Assembly (NCBI GenBank): GCA_938041695.1 | Contig: CALISI010000014.1 | Location: forward strand, 1 to 37,969 | Source: an uncultured Actinomyces sp. | GTDB lineage: Bacteria; Actinomycetota; Actinomycetes; Actinomycetales; Actinomycetaceae | DNA length: 37,969 nucleotides | Direction: 5' to 3' | In this document: piece after piece, positions 23,486-30,578 of the stretch | How the letters are laid out: every line of letters begins with the position of its first letter | Position numbering within the stretch: the stretch's first letter is position 1 | Notes under the pieces: model-generated | The model's database searches: none | The model's input: only the letters and a program-made list of their open reading frames with translations | What the model was told of the DNA's origin: nothing | Position numbers and translations under genes: made by a program

Positions 23486-24590
23486 CGCCCTGCGACTCCT
23501 CGCCCGGGGCACCGCGCCCGCCGGGGCGATCGCCGACACGTCGCGACCCGGGTGCGGCGCGCGCGAGGCCGCCGACGCCCTCGAGACCCTGCGTGCCCGG
23601 CAGCGCGGGATGGACCCGCCCCTCGCGCGCCTCCTCGACGACCCGGGCGTCACCGACGTGCTCATCAACGGCGCTCACGCGTGGGCCGAGCGGGGAGGCG
23701 GACTCGCGTGCGTCGACGTCGGCATCCACGACGAGGCCGACGCCCGCCACGCCGCGATCCGGCTGGCGAGCGCGTGCGGGGCGCGCCTCGACGACGCCAG
23801 CCCCATCGCCGACGGGACCCTGCCCGGCGGCGTGCGCCTGCACGCGGTCCTGCCACCCGTCTCCGGGTCGGGAACGCTCATCTCCCTGCGCGTGCTCGGC
23901 ACGCGTCGGCTGGGAATCGCGGACCTCGAAGCCTGCGGGACACTGCCCGGCGCGCTCGGCCCGCTCCTGCGAGCGCTCGTCGCCTCGCGCGCCAACGTCC
24001 TCGTCTCCGGCGCCACCGGCAGCGGCAAAACGACCCTCCTGAGCGCTGCCCTCTCCCTCGTCCCCTCCAGCGAACGCATCGTGTGCATCGAGGAGGTCGC
24101 CGAGGTCACCCCCGCCCACCCGCACTGCGTCCACCTCGTCGAACGCAAGCCAAACGTCGAGGGGCGAGGCGCCGTCACCCTGTCCGACCTCGTGCGCGCG
24201 GCCATGCGCATGCGCCCCGACCGCCTCGTCCTGGGGGAATGCCGAGGCCCCGAAGTGCGCGACGTCCTGACCGCCCTCAACACGGGACATGACGGCGGAT
24301 GGGCGACCATTCACGCGAATGGGGCGCGAGAGGTGCCCGCGCGTCTTTCCGCCCTCGGCGCGCTCGCTGGCATGGCCGAGGAAGCCGTCGCCGCCCAGGC
24401 CGCCAGCGCCCTCGACGCCGTCCTCCACATGCGACGATCCCCCTGCGGGCACCGCTGGGTATCCGAGGTCGGGCTGCTGACGCGCGCTCGCGGTCCGCTC
24501 GAGTGCGCGGTCGCGCTCAGCGCCACAGCCTCAGGACAGGTGACCACTCACGAGGCCTGGGCGTCCCTGGCCCGAAAGGCCGGACTATGA
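23478..24590 (+). CDS. tadA: Tad pilus assembly ATPase (TadA/CpaF)
   Basis: A 370-residue secretion ATPase of the type II/IV superfamily that drives pilus extension and possibly retraction from the cytosolic side. N-terminal domain with PGVTDVLINGAHAWAERGG and LPGGVRLHAVLPPVS; Walker A GATGSGKTT with Lys184; Asp box IVCIEEVAEV; Walker B RMRPDRLVLGECRGPE; His box TGHDGGWATIHAN. GTG 23478 follows GGAGG by 6 bases and lies inside the end of ssd. The next gene overlaps by ATGA. It is a little shorter at the N-terminus than classical TadA, as usual in actinobacteria. Confidence 0.94.
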   Translation: MRSALRLLARGTAPAGAIADTSRPGCGAREAADALETLRARQRGMDPPLARLLDDPGVTDVLINGAHAWAERGGGLACVDVGIHDEADARHAAIRLASACGARLDDASPIADGTLPGGVRLHAVLPPVSGSGTLISLRVLGTRRLGIADLEACGTLPGALGPLLRALVASRANVLVSGATGSGKTTLLSAALSLVPSSERIVCIEEVAEVTPAHPHCVHLVERKPNVEGRGAVTLSDLVRAAMRMRPDRLVLGECRGPEVRDVLTALNTGHDGGWATIHANGAREVPARLSALGALAGMAEEAVAAQAASALDAVLHMRRSPCGHRWVSEVGLLTRARGPLECAVALSATASGQVTTHEAWASLARKAGL

Positions 24591-25849
24591 GGTGGGGTGC
24601 CGGTTGGATGGCTGTTCTCGGTGGCGGTGGCGACGTCGTGGAGCGCTCGACCGATCGCGCGCTTGCGTGCGTGCTCGTGCTGTGCGCGCTCATGCTGGTG
24701 TCTCGTGCGCTCGCGGCCGCCTGGCGCGTCGTGCACGAGCGGCGCATTGTGCGCGCGTGGATGCGCCCTGCCGGTTCTCGTCAATCTGCCGAACGCGCGT
24801 GGATGCGCCGCCTGCGCAGACGCCTAGGCAGGGGAGAAAGCGGGAGGCATCGAGGGCGCGCCTGCGGCGTGCCTCAGGCGCGCGAGCTCTCCCTCCTGGT
24901 CGCCGAGGTGGCGACGCGGCTGCGCGCAGGAACGCCGACGCGGCGAGCCTGGTCGGACTCCCTCGCGCGCATCGGCGCGGGCGGAATCGTGCCTGAAAGC
25001 GCGTCCTACCCGCCCATCCTCGACGAATGGGCGCGAGAGCCACCGCGGTGGGAGCTCCCCTTGCGCGCCCGGGCCCCAGACGCGGCCGCTCGTCGCACCG
25101 CCGCCTCCGTCGCCCTGGCCTGCCGATTCAGCCGCGGCCTCGGCGCGCCCATGGCCGACATCCTCGACGCCATCGGGGACAGTATCGATGACGCCCAGGC
25201 CGTCGCGGAAGCGCGCCGCGTCGCCTCCGCCGGTCCCCTCATGTCCGCGCGAGTCCTCGCCGCGCTTCCCCTCGTCGGAATCGTGAGCGCGCTCGCCCTG
25301 GGCGCCTCGCCCTGGCAGTTCTACACGGGAGCGACCGTCGGGAGAATCTGCGCGCTCCTTGGCGCGGCCGCCTGGGTGGTTGGCATCGCCTCGTGCCGCC
25401 GGATCCTCGCGCGAGCCCGATCTGTCGACGAAGACACGGACCCCGCCCTGGCGTGCGACCTCGTCGCCGCCGGCCTCGCATGTGGGGCCGCGATCCCGCG
25501 CGTCCTCGACGCCCTGGCCGCTGCCTGCGCGCGAGAATCCCTCGCGTGGACGGCCCATGCCCTGCGGCTCGGGGTGAGCTGGGCGGACGCGTGGGAGGAA
25601 ACCCCCAAGTGGAGCATTCCCCTGCGCGATGCCCTCGAATCGTCCTGGACCAGCGGAAACGCGCCTGAGACGATGCTCGCTCGCAGCGCCTCGTGGGAAC
25701 GCCGGGCCCGCCTGGCCGACGCGAAAACCCGCGCTGAAGAACTCAGCGTCCGACTCGTCGGGCCACTGGGCGCCTGCTTCCTCCCCGCATTCCTCGCGCT
25801 CGGGATTGCGCCCCTGCTCGCCACCCTCACCGGTGGCCTCGACATATAG
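24587..25849 (+). CDS. Fused TadB-TadC-like pilus assembly membrane protein (T2SSF domains)
   Basis: The protein has 420 residues. A membrane segment lies near residue 25-45 and a long basic loop follows. A first T2SSF-type helical domain covers about 95-210 (ELSLLVAEVATRLRAGTPTRRAW, then ALACRFSRGLGAPMADIL), then two membrane segments (about 220-275). A second T2SSF-like domain (DPALACDLVAAGLACGAAIPRVLDALA) covers about 290-390, with a last membrane segment at the end. In M. tuberculosis the equivalents are two genes, Rv3658c and Rv3657c, so this looks like a fusion. It forms the inner-membrane platform of the pilus. ATG 24587 overlaps the tadA stop (ATGA). Confidence 0.88.
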   Translation: MRWGAGWMAVLGGGGDVVERSTDRALACVLVLCALMLVSRALAAAWRVVHERRIVRAWMRPAGSRQSAERAWMRRLRRRLGRGESGRHRGRACGVPQARELSLLVAEVATRLRAGTPTRRAWSDSLARIGAGGIVPESASYPPILDEWAREPPRWELPLRARAPDAAARRTAASVALACRFSRGLGAPMADILDAIGDSIDDAQAVAEARRVASAGPLMSARVLAALPLVGIVSALALGASPWQFYTGATVGRICALLGAAAWVVGIASCRRILARARSVDEDTDPALACDLVAAGLACGAAIPRVLDALAAACARESLAWTAHALRLGVSWADAWEETPKWSIPLRDALESSWTSGNAPETMLARSASWERRARLADAKTRAEELSVRLVGPLGACFLPAFLALGIAPLLATLTGGLDI

Positions 25850-25852
25850 GCG

Positions 25853-25895
25853 TTATCCACAGGGCTTGGTGGCGCTCGTGAGTTATCCACAGGGG
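25853..25895 (+). promoter_or_regulatory. Pair of CACAGGG boxes 30 bp apart before the pilin operon
   Basis: TTATCCACAGGG starts at 25853 and TTATCCACAGGGG at 25883. Both include perfect TTATCCACA. The second box begins 97 bp before the pilin ATG. The layout matches the boxes at 2452/2482. It implies that the pilin genes have their own promoter after the assembly genes. Confidence 0.65.
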
Positions 25896-25979
25896 TCCGA
25901 ATCCGGATGGAATCGGGGCAGGTGGCGCGCGCACACTGGCCACACGCGTCGATAGGCGCGCAGATGAAAGGACAGATCA

Positions 25980-26255
25980 ATGATGATTATCGACAGAATC
26001 GATTCCGCGGCCACGCGCGCTCAGATCCGCGCGTTGAGCGCCCTGCAGGACGCGGCCCATCACATGACGGTGGGGCGGGGCGGGGACGCTCCCACAGACC
26101 CCGCCGACCCGGAAGAGGGGGCCACCACCGTGGAGTACGCGATCGGGACCATCGCGGCCGCGGGATTTGCGGGACTCCTCATCGTGATCCTCAAATCGGA
26201 CACCGTGCGCGCCGCCCTGGAGTCCATCATCCAGGAGGCGCTGAACACCCGATGA
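25980..26255 (+). CDS. Flp/Tad-type pilin (DUF4244-like)
   Basis: A 91-residue protein: about 45 polar residues, then EEGATTVEYAIGTIAAAGFAG, a type IV-like pilin motif with Glu at +5 of the mature helix (G-A-T-T-V-E-Y), then one hydrophobic helix and a short amphipathic end. Cleavage is expected between Gly and Ala before TTVEY by a prepilin peptidase, not present in this window. The long leader before the cleavage site is typical of actinobacterial DUF4244 proteins (Rv3656c-like). ATG 25980 has AAGGA 8 bases before it. Translationally coupled to the next gene (ATGA). Confidence 0.88.
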   Translation: MMIIDRIDSAATRAQIRALSALQDAAHHMTVGRGGDAPTDPADPEEGATTVEYAIGTIAAAGFAGLLIVILKSDTVRAALESIIQEALNTR

Positions 26256-26590
26256 AGAGCTGCGACCACGGGTACGTCACCGTCGAACACGCCATCGGAT
26301 TCCTCGTCGTCACGGCCGTCATCGGCGTCATCGTCGCGGTCGCCCAGGCGGGGTTGACGGGGGCATCCCTGTGCCAGGCGGTGCGCGAGGGGGCGCGTGC
26401 CGCCTCGATCGGGCAGGGGGATCCGCAGGCGGTGGCGTCGGCCGCGTACGCGCCGGGATCCTACGCCGTCACCCGCGCCGGCGGGTGGGTGACGGTCAGC
26501 GGGAATGCCCCCTACCGCGGCGCCGCAGGTTGGGTTGGGGGCGTGGCGCGCTGCTCGGTGACCACCATTGACGAGGGGGACCTGCCGTGA
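26252..26590 (+). CDS. TadE-like minor pilin
   Basis: A 112-residue protein with the N-terminal DHGYVTVEHAIGFLVVTAVI, a pilin-like helix with the Glu after V-T-V, and an extracellular domain with LCQAVREGARAASIGQGD, the TadE signature (R-E-G-A-R-A-A). ATG 26252 overlaps the pilin stop (ATGA). TadE-like pseudopilins prime or cap Tad pili. Confidence 0.87.
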   Translation: MKSCDHGYVTVEHAIGFLVVTAVIGVIVAVAQAGLTGASLCQAVREGARAASIGQGDPQAVASAAYAPGSYAVTRAGGWVTVSGNAPYRGAAGWVGGVARCSVTTIDEGDLP

Positions 26591-27018
26591 TGCGTGAGCG
26601 GACAGTCGAGCGCCCAGCCGTGTCTCGAGGTGGGCCTGTCGCGGATGGGTGTACCGGTGAACGTTCCGGCGAGGAAGGTTCCGGGACTATCAATTCCGCG
26701 GGACTCACTGTCGTGGCCGCGGCGCTCGCCGTGGTCCTCGGCGGGGTCGGCGTCGCCCACCGCGAGCGGGTGCGCCTGCAGGCTGTCGCCGACCTGGCGG
26801 CCCTGGCTGGGGCAGAGCAGTCGGCCACGGCTGGCTGGGAGGACGTGGGGGAGCGGCCGTGCGAGGCAGCCTCCGCGGTCGCTGCAGCGAATGGCGCGGG
26901 TGTTCAGTCCTGCGAGGTTCGCGATCTCGACTGCCTGGTGGTCCTCACGCAGCCAGTCAGAATCGCTGGTATTTCAACGAATGTGAGTGCCCGGGCGCGC
27001 GCCGGACCGGAGCGGTGA
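26590..27018 (+). CDS. TadG-like/Rv3654c-type helicase-independent pilus accessory protein
   Basis: A 142-residue protein with a polar N-terminus, EEGSGTINSAGLTVVAAALAVVL (G-S-G-T start of a membrane helix as in the TadE/G family) and ERVRLQAVADLAALAGAE, which matches the 'flp pilus-assembly TadE/G-like' pattern (Q-x-x-A-D-x-A-A-L-A-G-A). Three or four cysteines in the outer domain could form disulfides (RPCEAA, QSCEVRDLDCLV). ATG 26590 shares one base with the previous stop (TGATG); GTG 26587 would overlap it as GTGA. It is not a helicase; the Rv3654c name refers only to position and motif. Confidence 0.82.
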   Translation: MRERTVERPAVSRGGPVADGCTGERSGEEGSGTINSAGLTVVAAALAVVLGGVGVAHRERVRLQAVADLAALAGAEQSATAGWEDVGERPCEAASAVAAANGAGVQSCEVRDLDCLVVLTQPVRIAGISTNVSARARAGPER

Positions 27019-27072
27019 AAAATTCACAGGAAATTGCCAGGTTCGTTCAATGGTTCCCACAGGTGGGGTCCG

Positions 27073-27197
27073 TACATTAATAGTCATCAAGCCAAGGGCG
27101 ACACCCACAAAGGGTGAGCCAAGAAAGGGAGCGCATCGGAAGACTTGCACTGTGTTGATGGGATACTCGAAGGGGTCGGCCTTATGGTCGGCCCCTT
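27073..27197 (+). ncRNA. Candidate small RNA or leader after the tad operon
   Basis: TACATT (27073-27078) in a short AT-rich stretch could be a -10, with a weak TGGTTC 16 bp upstream. About 110 bases later a strong terminator hairpin ends at 27197. Between them CACCC-ACAA-AGGGTG can fold and no convincing open frame is seen. It might simply be the 3' end of the tad transcript. Confidence 0.25.
27170..27197. terminator. Bidirectional terminator between the tad operon and the protease gene
   Basis: A 12-bp stem with two G-U pairs (AAGGGGTCGGCC with GGTCGGCCCCTT) and loop TTAT, followed by AGAGTTTGT. Confidence 0.75.
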
Positions 27198-27235
27198 AGA
27201 GTTTGTACTGGCGTGTTCGGTGCGCCGAGGTTAGC

Positions 27236-28426
27236 TTACTTGGCGTGGTAGCGCGGGCTGGTCCCCAGGTGAGTGGGGTAGGGGTTGCGTTCGTCGCCGA
27301 TCACGTTCTCGTCTAGGCCCCGGTACGTGTAGGAGTTGTCGTAGGCAATCTGGAAGGGGGAGACGACCCCGTCCACGTACTGCTTGATCTCCTCGGGCGT
27401 GGGTTCTGGACCCGTGCTCTTGTTCGTGAGAGGGTTCTCGTCCGGGTACTGGCTTGGATCGGTGTTCACCATCGCGCCGGGAGCGACGCCGCCGTAGCCC
27501 GTGTACTTGTTCCACGTGTGGTCCGGGTTGGTTCCCGTGTGAATGAGGAGCTGCAGAAGCTGATTCGAGGTGGCCTGGGGCCACTTCTGGCGGGCGAGTG
27601 CAAGAGAACCAGCGACGAGGGGAGTCGCGAACGAGGTGCCGAAAGCCTGTTCGTTCTGTTGTGTCTGTAGGTTTCTTACGGTGATAGGTCCACCTACCGC
27701 AGCGCTGACGACGCCTTCGCCCCACGAGGAGTAGTCCTGGCGATTACCATCGGTGCCAATAGCGCTGACGCTGACAACTCCAGACCAATGGCCGAAAGAC
27801 TCAAAGGTTTGTTCTTTGGCATCATTGCCTGCACCGGCAGTGATAATGACCCCCTGTGAAAGAGCTCGGGCCATCGCCCACTTAAGTGAGTCGCCGTTGC
27901 TTGCTCCGGCCAGTGACAGGCTGATAATCATTGCCCCATCGTTCATGGCCGTGTTGAGCAGAGAAGAAATATCGTCTTTACTGACACTGAGCTGCCCGCG
28001 ACAATCACTTCCAGAAGTATCGCCAGCAGACGTCAGGGGAATGCGATACGTCAGCAGTTTTGCCTGGGGAGCAATCCCGTAATCATGCGCTACGAGTACG
28101 GATGCGACATCCGTTCCATGCTGCCTGGTGGATGCGCTGGAGGTGACGGTGCAAGGTGTCTTGTCGGTGATGTCGGCACCCGCCAGCTCGGGCGCGCTGG
28201 TGTCGACCTCGCCGTCCAGGATGGCGATTGTGACACCCTGCCCGGTGTAGCCCTTCGCGCGCGCCTGGTCGAGGTGGTAGTACGCGAAATAGGGCTGGTC
28301 GGCAGCAGTGATGGTGTCCGCCGCCTGCGCTGGTCCGGACGGCAGGGTGGTGGCCCCGGCGGCGAGCACCAGGGTTGAGGCCGCGACGCCGAGCAGGCGC
28401 GCCGTGCTGATGTTGCGTGTCACCAT
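27236..28426 (-). CDS. Secreted subtilase-family serine protease, mycosin-like
   Basis: The protein has 396 residues. Signal peptide ending PAQA (cleavage after about residue 35). S8 catalytic triad: Asp71 in AILDGEVD, His103 in RQHGTDVASV, Ser265 in GTSFATPLVAG, with oxyanion Asn201 in AGAGND. Cys92 and Cys142 could form the disulfide that mycosins have. Unlike mycosins (MycP), no C-terminal membrane anchor is seen; the last 90 residues are polar. Mycosins process or stabilise type VII secretion. ATG 28426 overlaps the upstream gene by 7 bp; ATG 28441 is the alternative. It is the last gene of an operon with two ESX-related genes. Confidence 0.87.
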   Translation of the reverse strand: MVTRNISTARLLGVAASTLVLAAGATTLPSGPAQAADTITAADQPYFAYYHLDQARAKGYTGQGVTIAILDGEVDTSAPELAGADITDKTPCTVTSSASTRQHGTDVASVLVAHDYGIAPQAKLLTYRIPLTSAGDTSGSDCRGQLSVSKDDISSLLNTAMNDGAMIISLSLAGASNGDSLKWAMARALSQGVIITAGAGNDAKEQTFESFGHWSGVVSVSAIGTDGNRQDYSSWGEGVVSAAVGGPITVRNLQTQQNEQAFGTSFATPLVAGSLALARQKWPQATSNQLLQLLIHTGTNPDHTWNKYTGYGGVAPGAMVNTDPSQYPDENPLTNKSTGPEPTPEEIKQYVDGVVSPFQIAYDNSYTYRGLDENVIGDERNPYPTHLGTSPRYHAK

Positions 28427-29967
28427 TGGCGGGGATCCCATCCGTCGTCCTTGCGTGGTGCGGGCGAAAGGTCCTTGTCGGACCCGTAGGTCTGCGACAA
28501 GGGGTTCACATAGCCCTCGGGCAGCTCGTCCTCATCGTCCTCAAAGCGGAATGGAGTGTAGCGGCGTCGCTGGGCCTTCTTCTCGTCCTTCTTGCCTCCA
28601 GCGCCAACGCCGCCAGCACCCATGAAGCCGCCGGCTCCCTGGGTGCGACCGCCGGCCGCGGAGCTTCCAGCGCCATTCGCGCCGCTGGACGCCCCTGACG
28701 TCCCCGTCACTCCGGAGGTTCCGTTGGCACCAGCCCCCGTCGCGCCGGCAGGAGCAGGGGGCGTGTACTTGCCGAATCCCGCACCGGAGTAGGAACCGGT
28801 GCGCAGGGCAGCTGAAGCAGCTGAGCCTCCGACTCCCGCTCCACCGGCTCGCCCCATGCTGGACGTGGCAGAACCCATGCGAGCGGAGCCGCGAAGACCC
28901 AGCGCCCCTGCGCCGAGCATGCCTGCTCCACCGAGGCGACCAGCCGTCGACGATTCGCTGGCAGGGCCACCGTTGAGACGCCACAAAGGATGATCGCGAT
29001 CGACGGGGGAAGCCGGGGTGTGACCGCCAATGACGCCGTTCGCGTGACGGTCACCGTTGACGCGCGTGTGCAGCAGGTCGATATCCATCAGATCCTGCGG
29101 ATCGGTGACGGGGTTCAGGCGTGATCCAATCTCTCCTTCGGAGATGTATTGGTTGGGTATGCGCTTCGAAGACATGACGCGGGAATCGATGGGACCGCCC
29201 TCGTCGTATCCGTCTGCATATAGGCCCGAGCCTTGACCCCGGAGGTCGGAACGGCCGTAGTCGTCATCGCGGCTGGCTCCGTACACGCCCGCCTCGTGGG
29301 GTGAGACCCACATGTTGCCTTGGTTCAGCTGATCGCTGACAGAAGGAGATGAAGGGCCGTTTGTCGGAGGTATCTCAACGTTTGTGAGCCCCGTGGTGAA
29401 TTCCTCTACCCGCTGAGTATGAGCCTGCAACTGATCGGCGAGCTTCTGCGCCTCGTCGTTGACTCGCTGCAGGATGACCGTGGCGGCGGCCTCGCGCTGT
29501 GCGTTTGCCTGCGCCTCGATCGCGTCTACGTAGGCGGCGCCGGTCGTGGCGATCGTGGTGATGGGCTCTCCGAACGGACCCAGGTGTTTTGCGACCGGGA
29601 TGACGACCTGAGCAAGATCCCGCATTGCTTCGGTTGCCTTGTCTAGGAGCGTTGGTGATAGGAGCTTAGCGTCCTCGGCGGCGTGCACGAGCAGGCGTCG
29701 GCCTTCGACGTAGTGCTCGGTGCCGGTCACGTACCCCTGTCGTTCGCTGCTGTAGCGTTGCTGCGTCTGATCGATCCAGCTGTCAATGGCCTCGCCCGTT
29801 TGTCCCTCGAAGCCCTGGTATTCCTTGAAGTGGGACACACTCGAGCTCATGACCCCCATTCCCTCGATGATCGTGGAGTGTTCGGTGTCGTAGCCGCTGA
29901 GTTTGCGGGATTCCTCCACGCCCTCAACGAACTTCATGAGGCGGTCGTACATGGGGCTGCTCACCAT
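28420..29967 (-). CDS. Large ESX-related substrate-like protein with Gly-rich tail (PPE/EspB-like in layout)
   Basis: The protein has 515 residues without signal peptide. Residues 1 to about 200 are helical, with a long coiled-coil-like part (VHAAEDAKLLSPTLLDKATE, ILQRVNDEAQKLADQLQ). There is a spacer with short motifs, then a Gly/Ala/Ser-rich region (about 345-460) and a conserved-looking acidic end (EDDEDELPEGYVNPLSQTYG... WDPRQW). Helical bundle plus Gly-rich tail resembles EspB or PPE proteins of type VII systems; no PPE motif is present. ATG 29967 follows AGGAGA by 7 bases. It lies between the ESX-like gene and the protease and may be the protease's substrate. Confidence 0.75.
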   Translation of the reverse strand: MVSSPMYDRLMKFVEGVEESRKLSGYDTEHSTIIEGMGVMSSSVSHFKEYQGFEGQTGEAIDSWIDQTQQRYSSERQGYVTGTEHYVEGRRLLVHAAEDAKLLSPTLLDKATEAMRDLAQVVIPVAKHLGPFGEPITTIATTGAAYVDAIEAQANAQREAAATVILQRVNDEAQKLADQLQAHTQRVEEFTTGLTNVEIPPTNGPSSPSVSDQLNQGNMWVSPHEAGVYGASRDDDYGRSDLRGQGSGLYADGYDEGGPIDSRVMSSKRIPNQYISEGEIGSRLNPVTDPQDLMDIDLLHTRVNGDRHANGVIGGHTPASPVDRDHPLWRLNGGPASESSTAGRLGGAGMLGAGALGLRGSARMGSATSSMGRAGGAGVGGSAASAALRTGSYSGAGFGKYTPPAPAGATGAGANGTSGVTGTSGASSGANGAGSSAAGGRTQGAGGFMGAGGVGAGGKKDEKKAQRRRYTPFRFEDDEDELPEGYVNPLSQTYGSDKDLSPAPRKDDGWDPRQW

Positions 29968-29994
29968 GGTCTGTCTCCTATCGTGCGCTTTGGG

Positions 29995-30465
29995 CTAGAA
30001 CTCAGTCTGTGCGTCCTGGGTGGGCGCGCCGTTGGTGCCCGCCGTCGTTGCGGGATCGGTACTTGGTGCTGATCCACCGGCAGGTGAGGAGGAAGGGTTC
30101 GTCGAAGAAGTGGGTGTTGGTGAGGTGTAGGCCGATGGGTCGCCCATCGAGTCGCGAAGCGCCTTCAGCTCGTCCCCCGTAGCCTGTTCAACGGCGGCAA
30201 AGTCTTCGATCGCTTGATCGACATTGTGCCCGAAGGAGCGGAGAGTGTCGCGCTCGGTAGCGGCAATTTTGTCGTATGCGCCGAGGAAAGCGATAAACGC
30301 GTTTCGGAGCGCCTGGGGTCCGGCTTCATCGGTCCAGTAACGTTCGTATTGTCCGTAGGAGAGACGAGTGATTGCCTCGGAGCTGGAGGCTATTGCTGCC
30401 TCCCCTTGTTCGACGTCCTGCCGAGTTTGGGCATGCTTGTTGGAATCGAAAGCGACGTCAGCCAC
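29995..30465 (-). CDS. ESX-like small protein with Ser/Thr/Pro tail
   Basis: The protein has 156 residues. Residues 1-100 are predicted to be two long helices with the turn YWTDEAGPQALRN in between, the position of the W-x-G turn in ESX/WXG100 proteins but with W-T-D-E-A-G. The last 50 residues are low-complexity Ser, Thr, Pro and Ala. GTG 30465 is chosen because AGGAGGT lies just before it at good spacing; the longer frame from ATG 30495 has none. First gene of the operon ESX-like, Gly-rich protein, protease. Confidence 0.75.
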   Translation of the reverse strand: MADVAFDSNKHAQTRQDVEQGEAAIASSSEAITRLSYGQYERYWTDEAGPQALRNAFIAFLGAYDKIAATERDTLRSFGHNVDQAIEDFAAVEQATGDELKALRDSMGDPSAYTSPTPTSSTNPSSSPAGGSAPSTDPATTAGTNGAPTQDAQTEF

Positions 30466-30530
30466 GGCGCACCTCCTGCGTAGCGAGTCCGCCAAACGCG
30501 TGTCCTGCGGAACAAAATGAGACGCTGATC

Positions 30531-30559
30531 AGCATATGACCAGGCGTTCAAGAAAACAA
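30531..30559 (-). promoter_or_regulatory. Promoter of the ESX-like/protease operon
   Basis: On the minus strand -35 TTGTTT (30559-30554), a 17-bp spacer and -10 TATGCT (30536-30531). The locally AT-rich stretch sits between the helicase stop and the operon start, about 65 bp before GTG 30465. Confidence 0.6.
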
Positions 30560-30578
30560 GTTATGTTAAGGCAATGCA

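Noticed and set aside
23283..24452. A 389-codon frame antisense to tadA
   Set aside because: Shadow frame; tadA carries full ATPase motifs.
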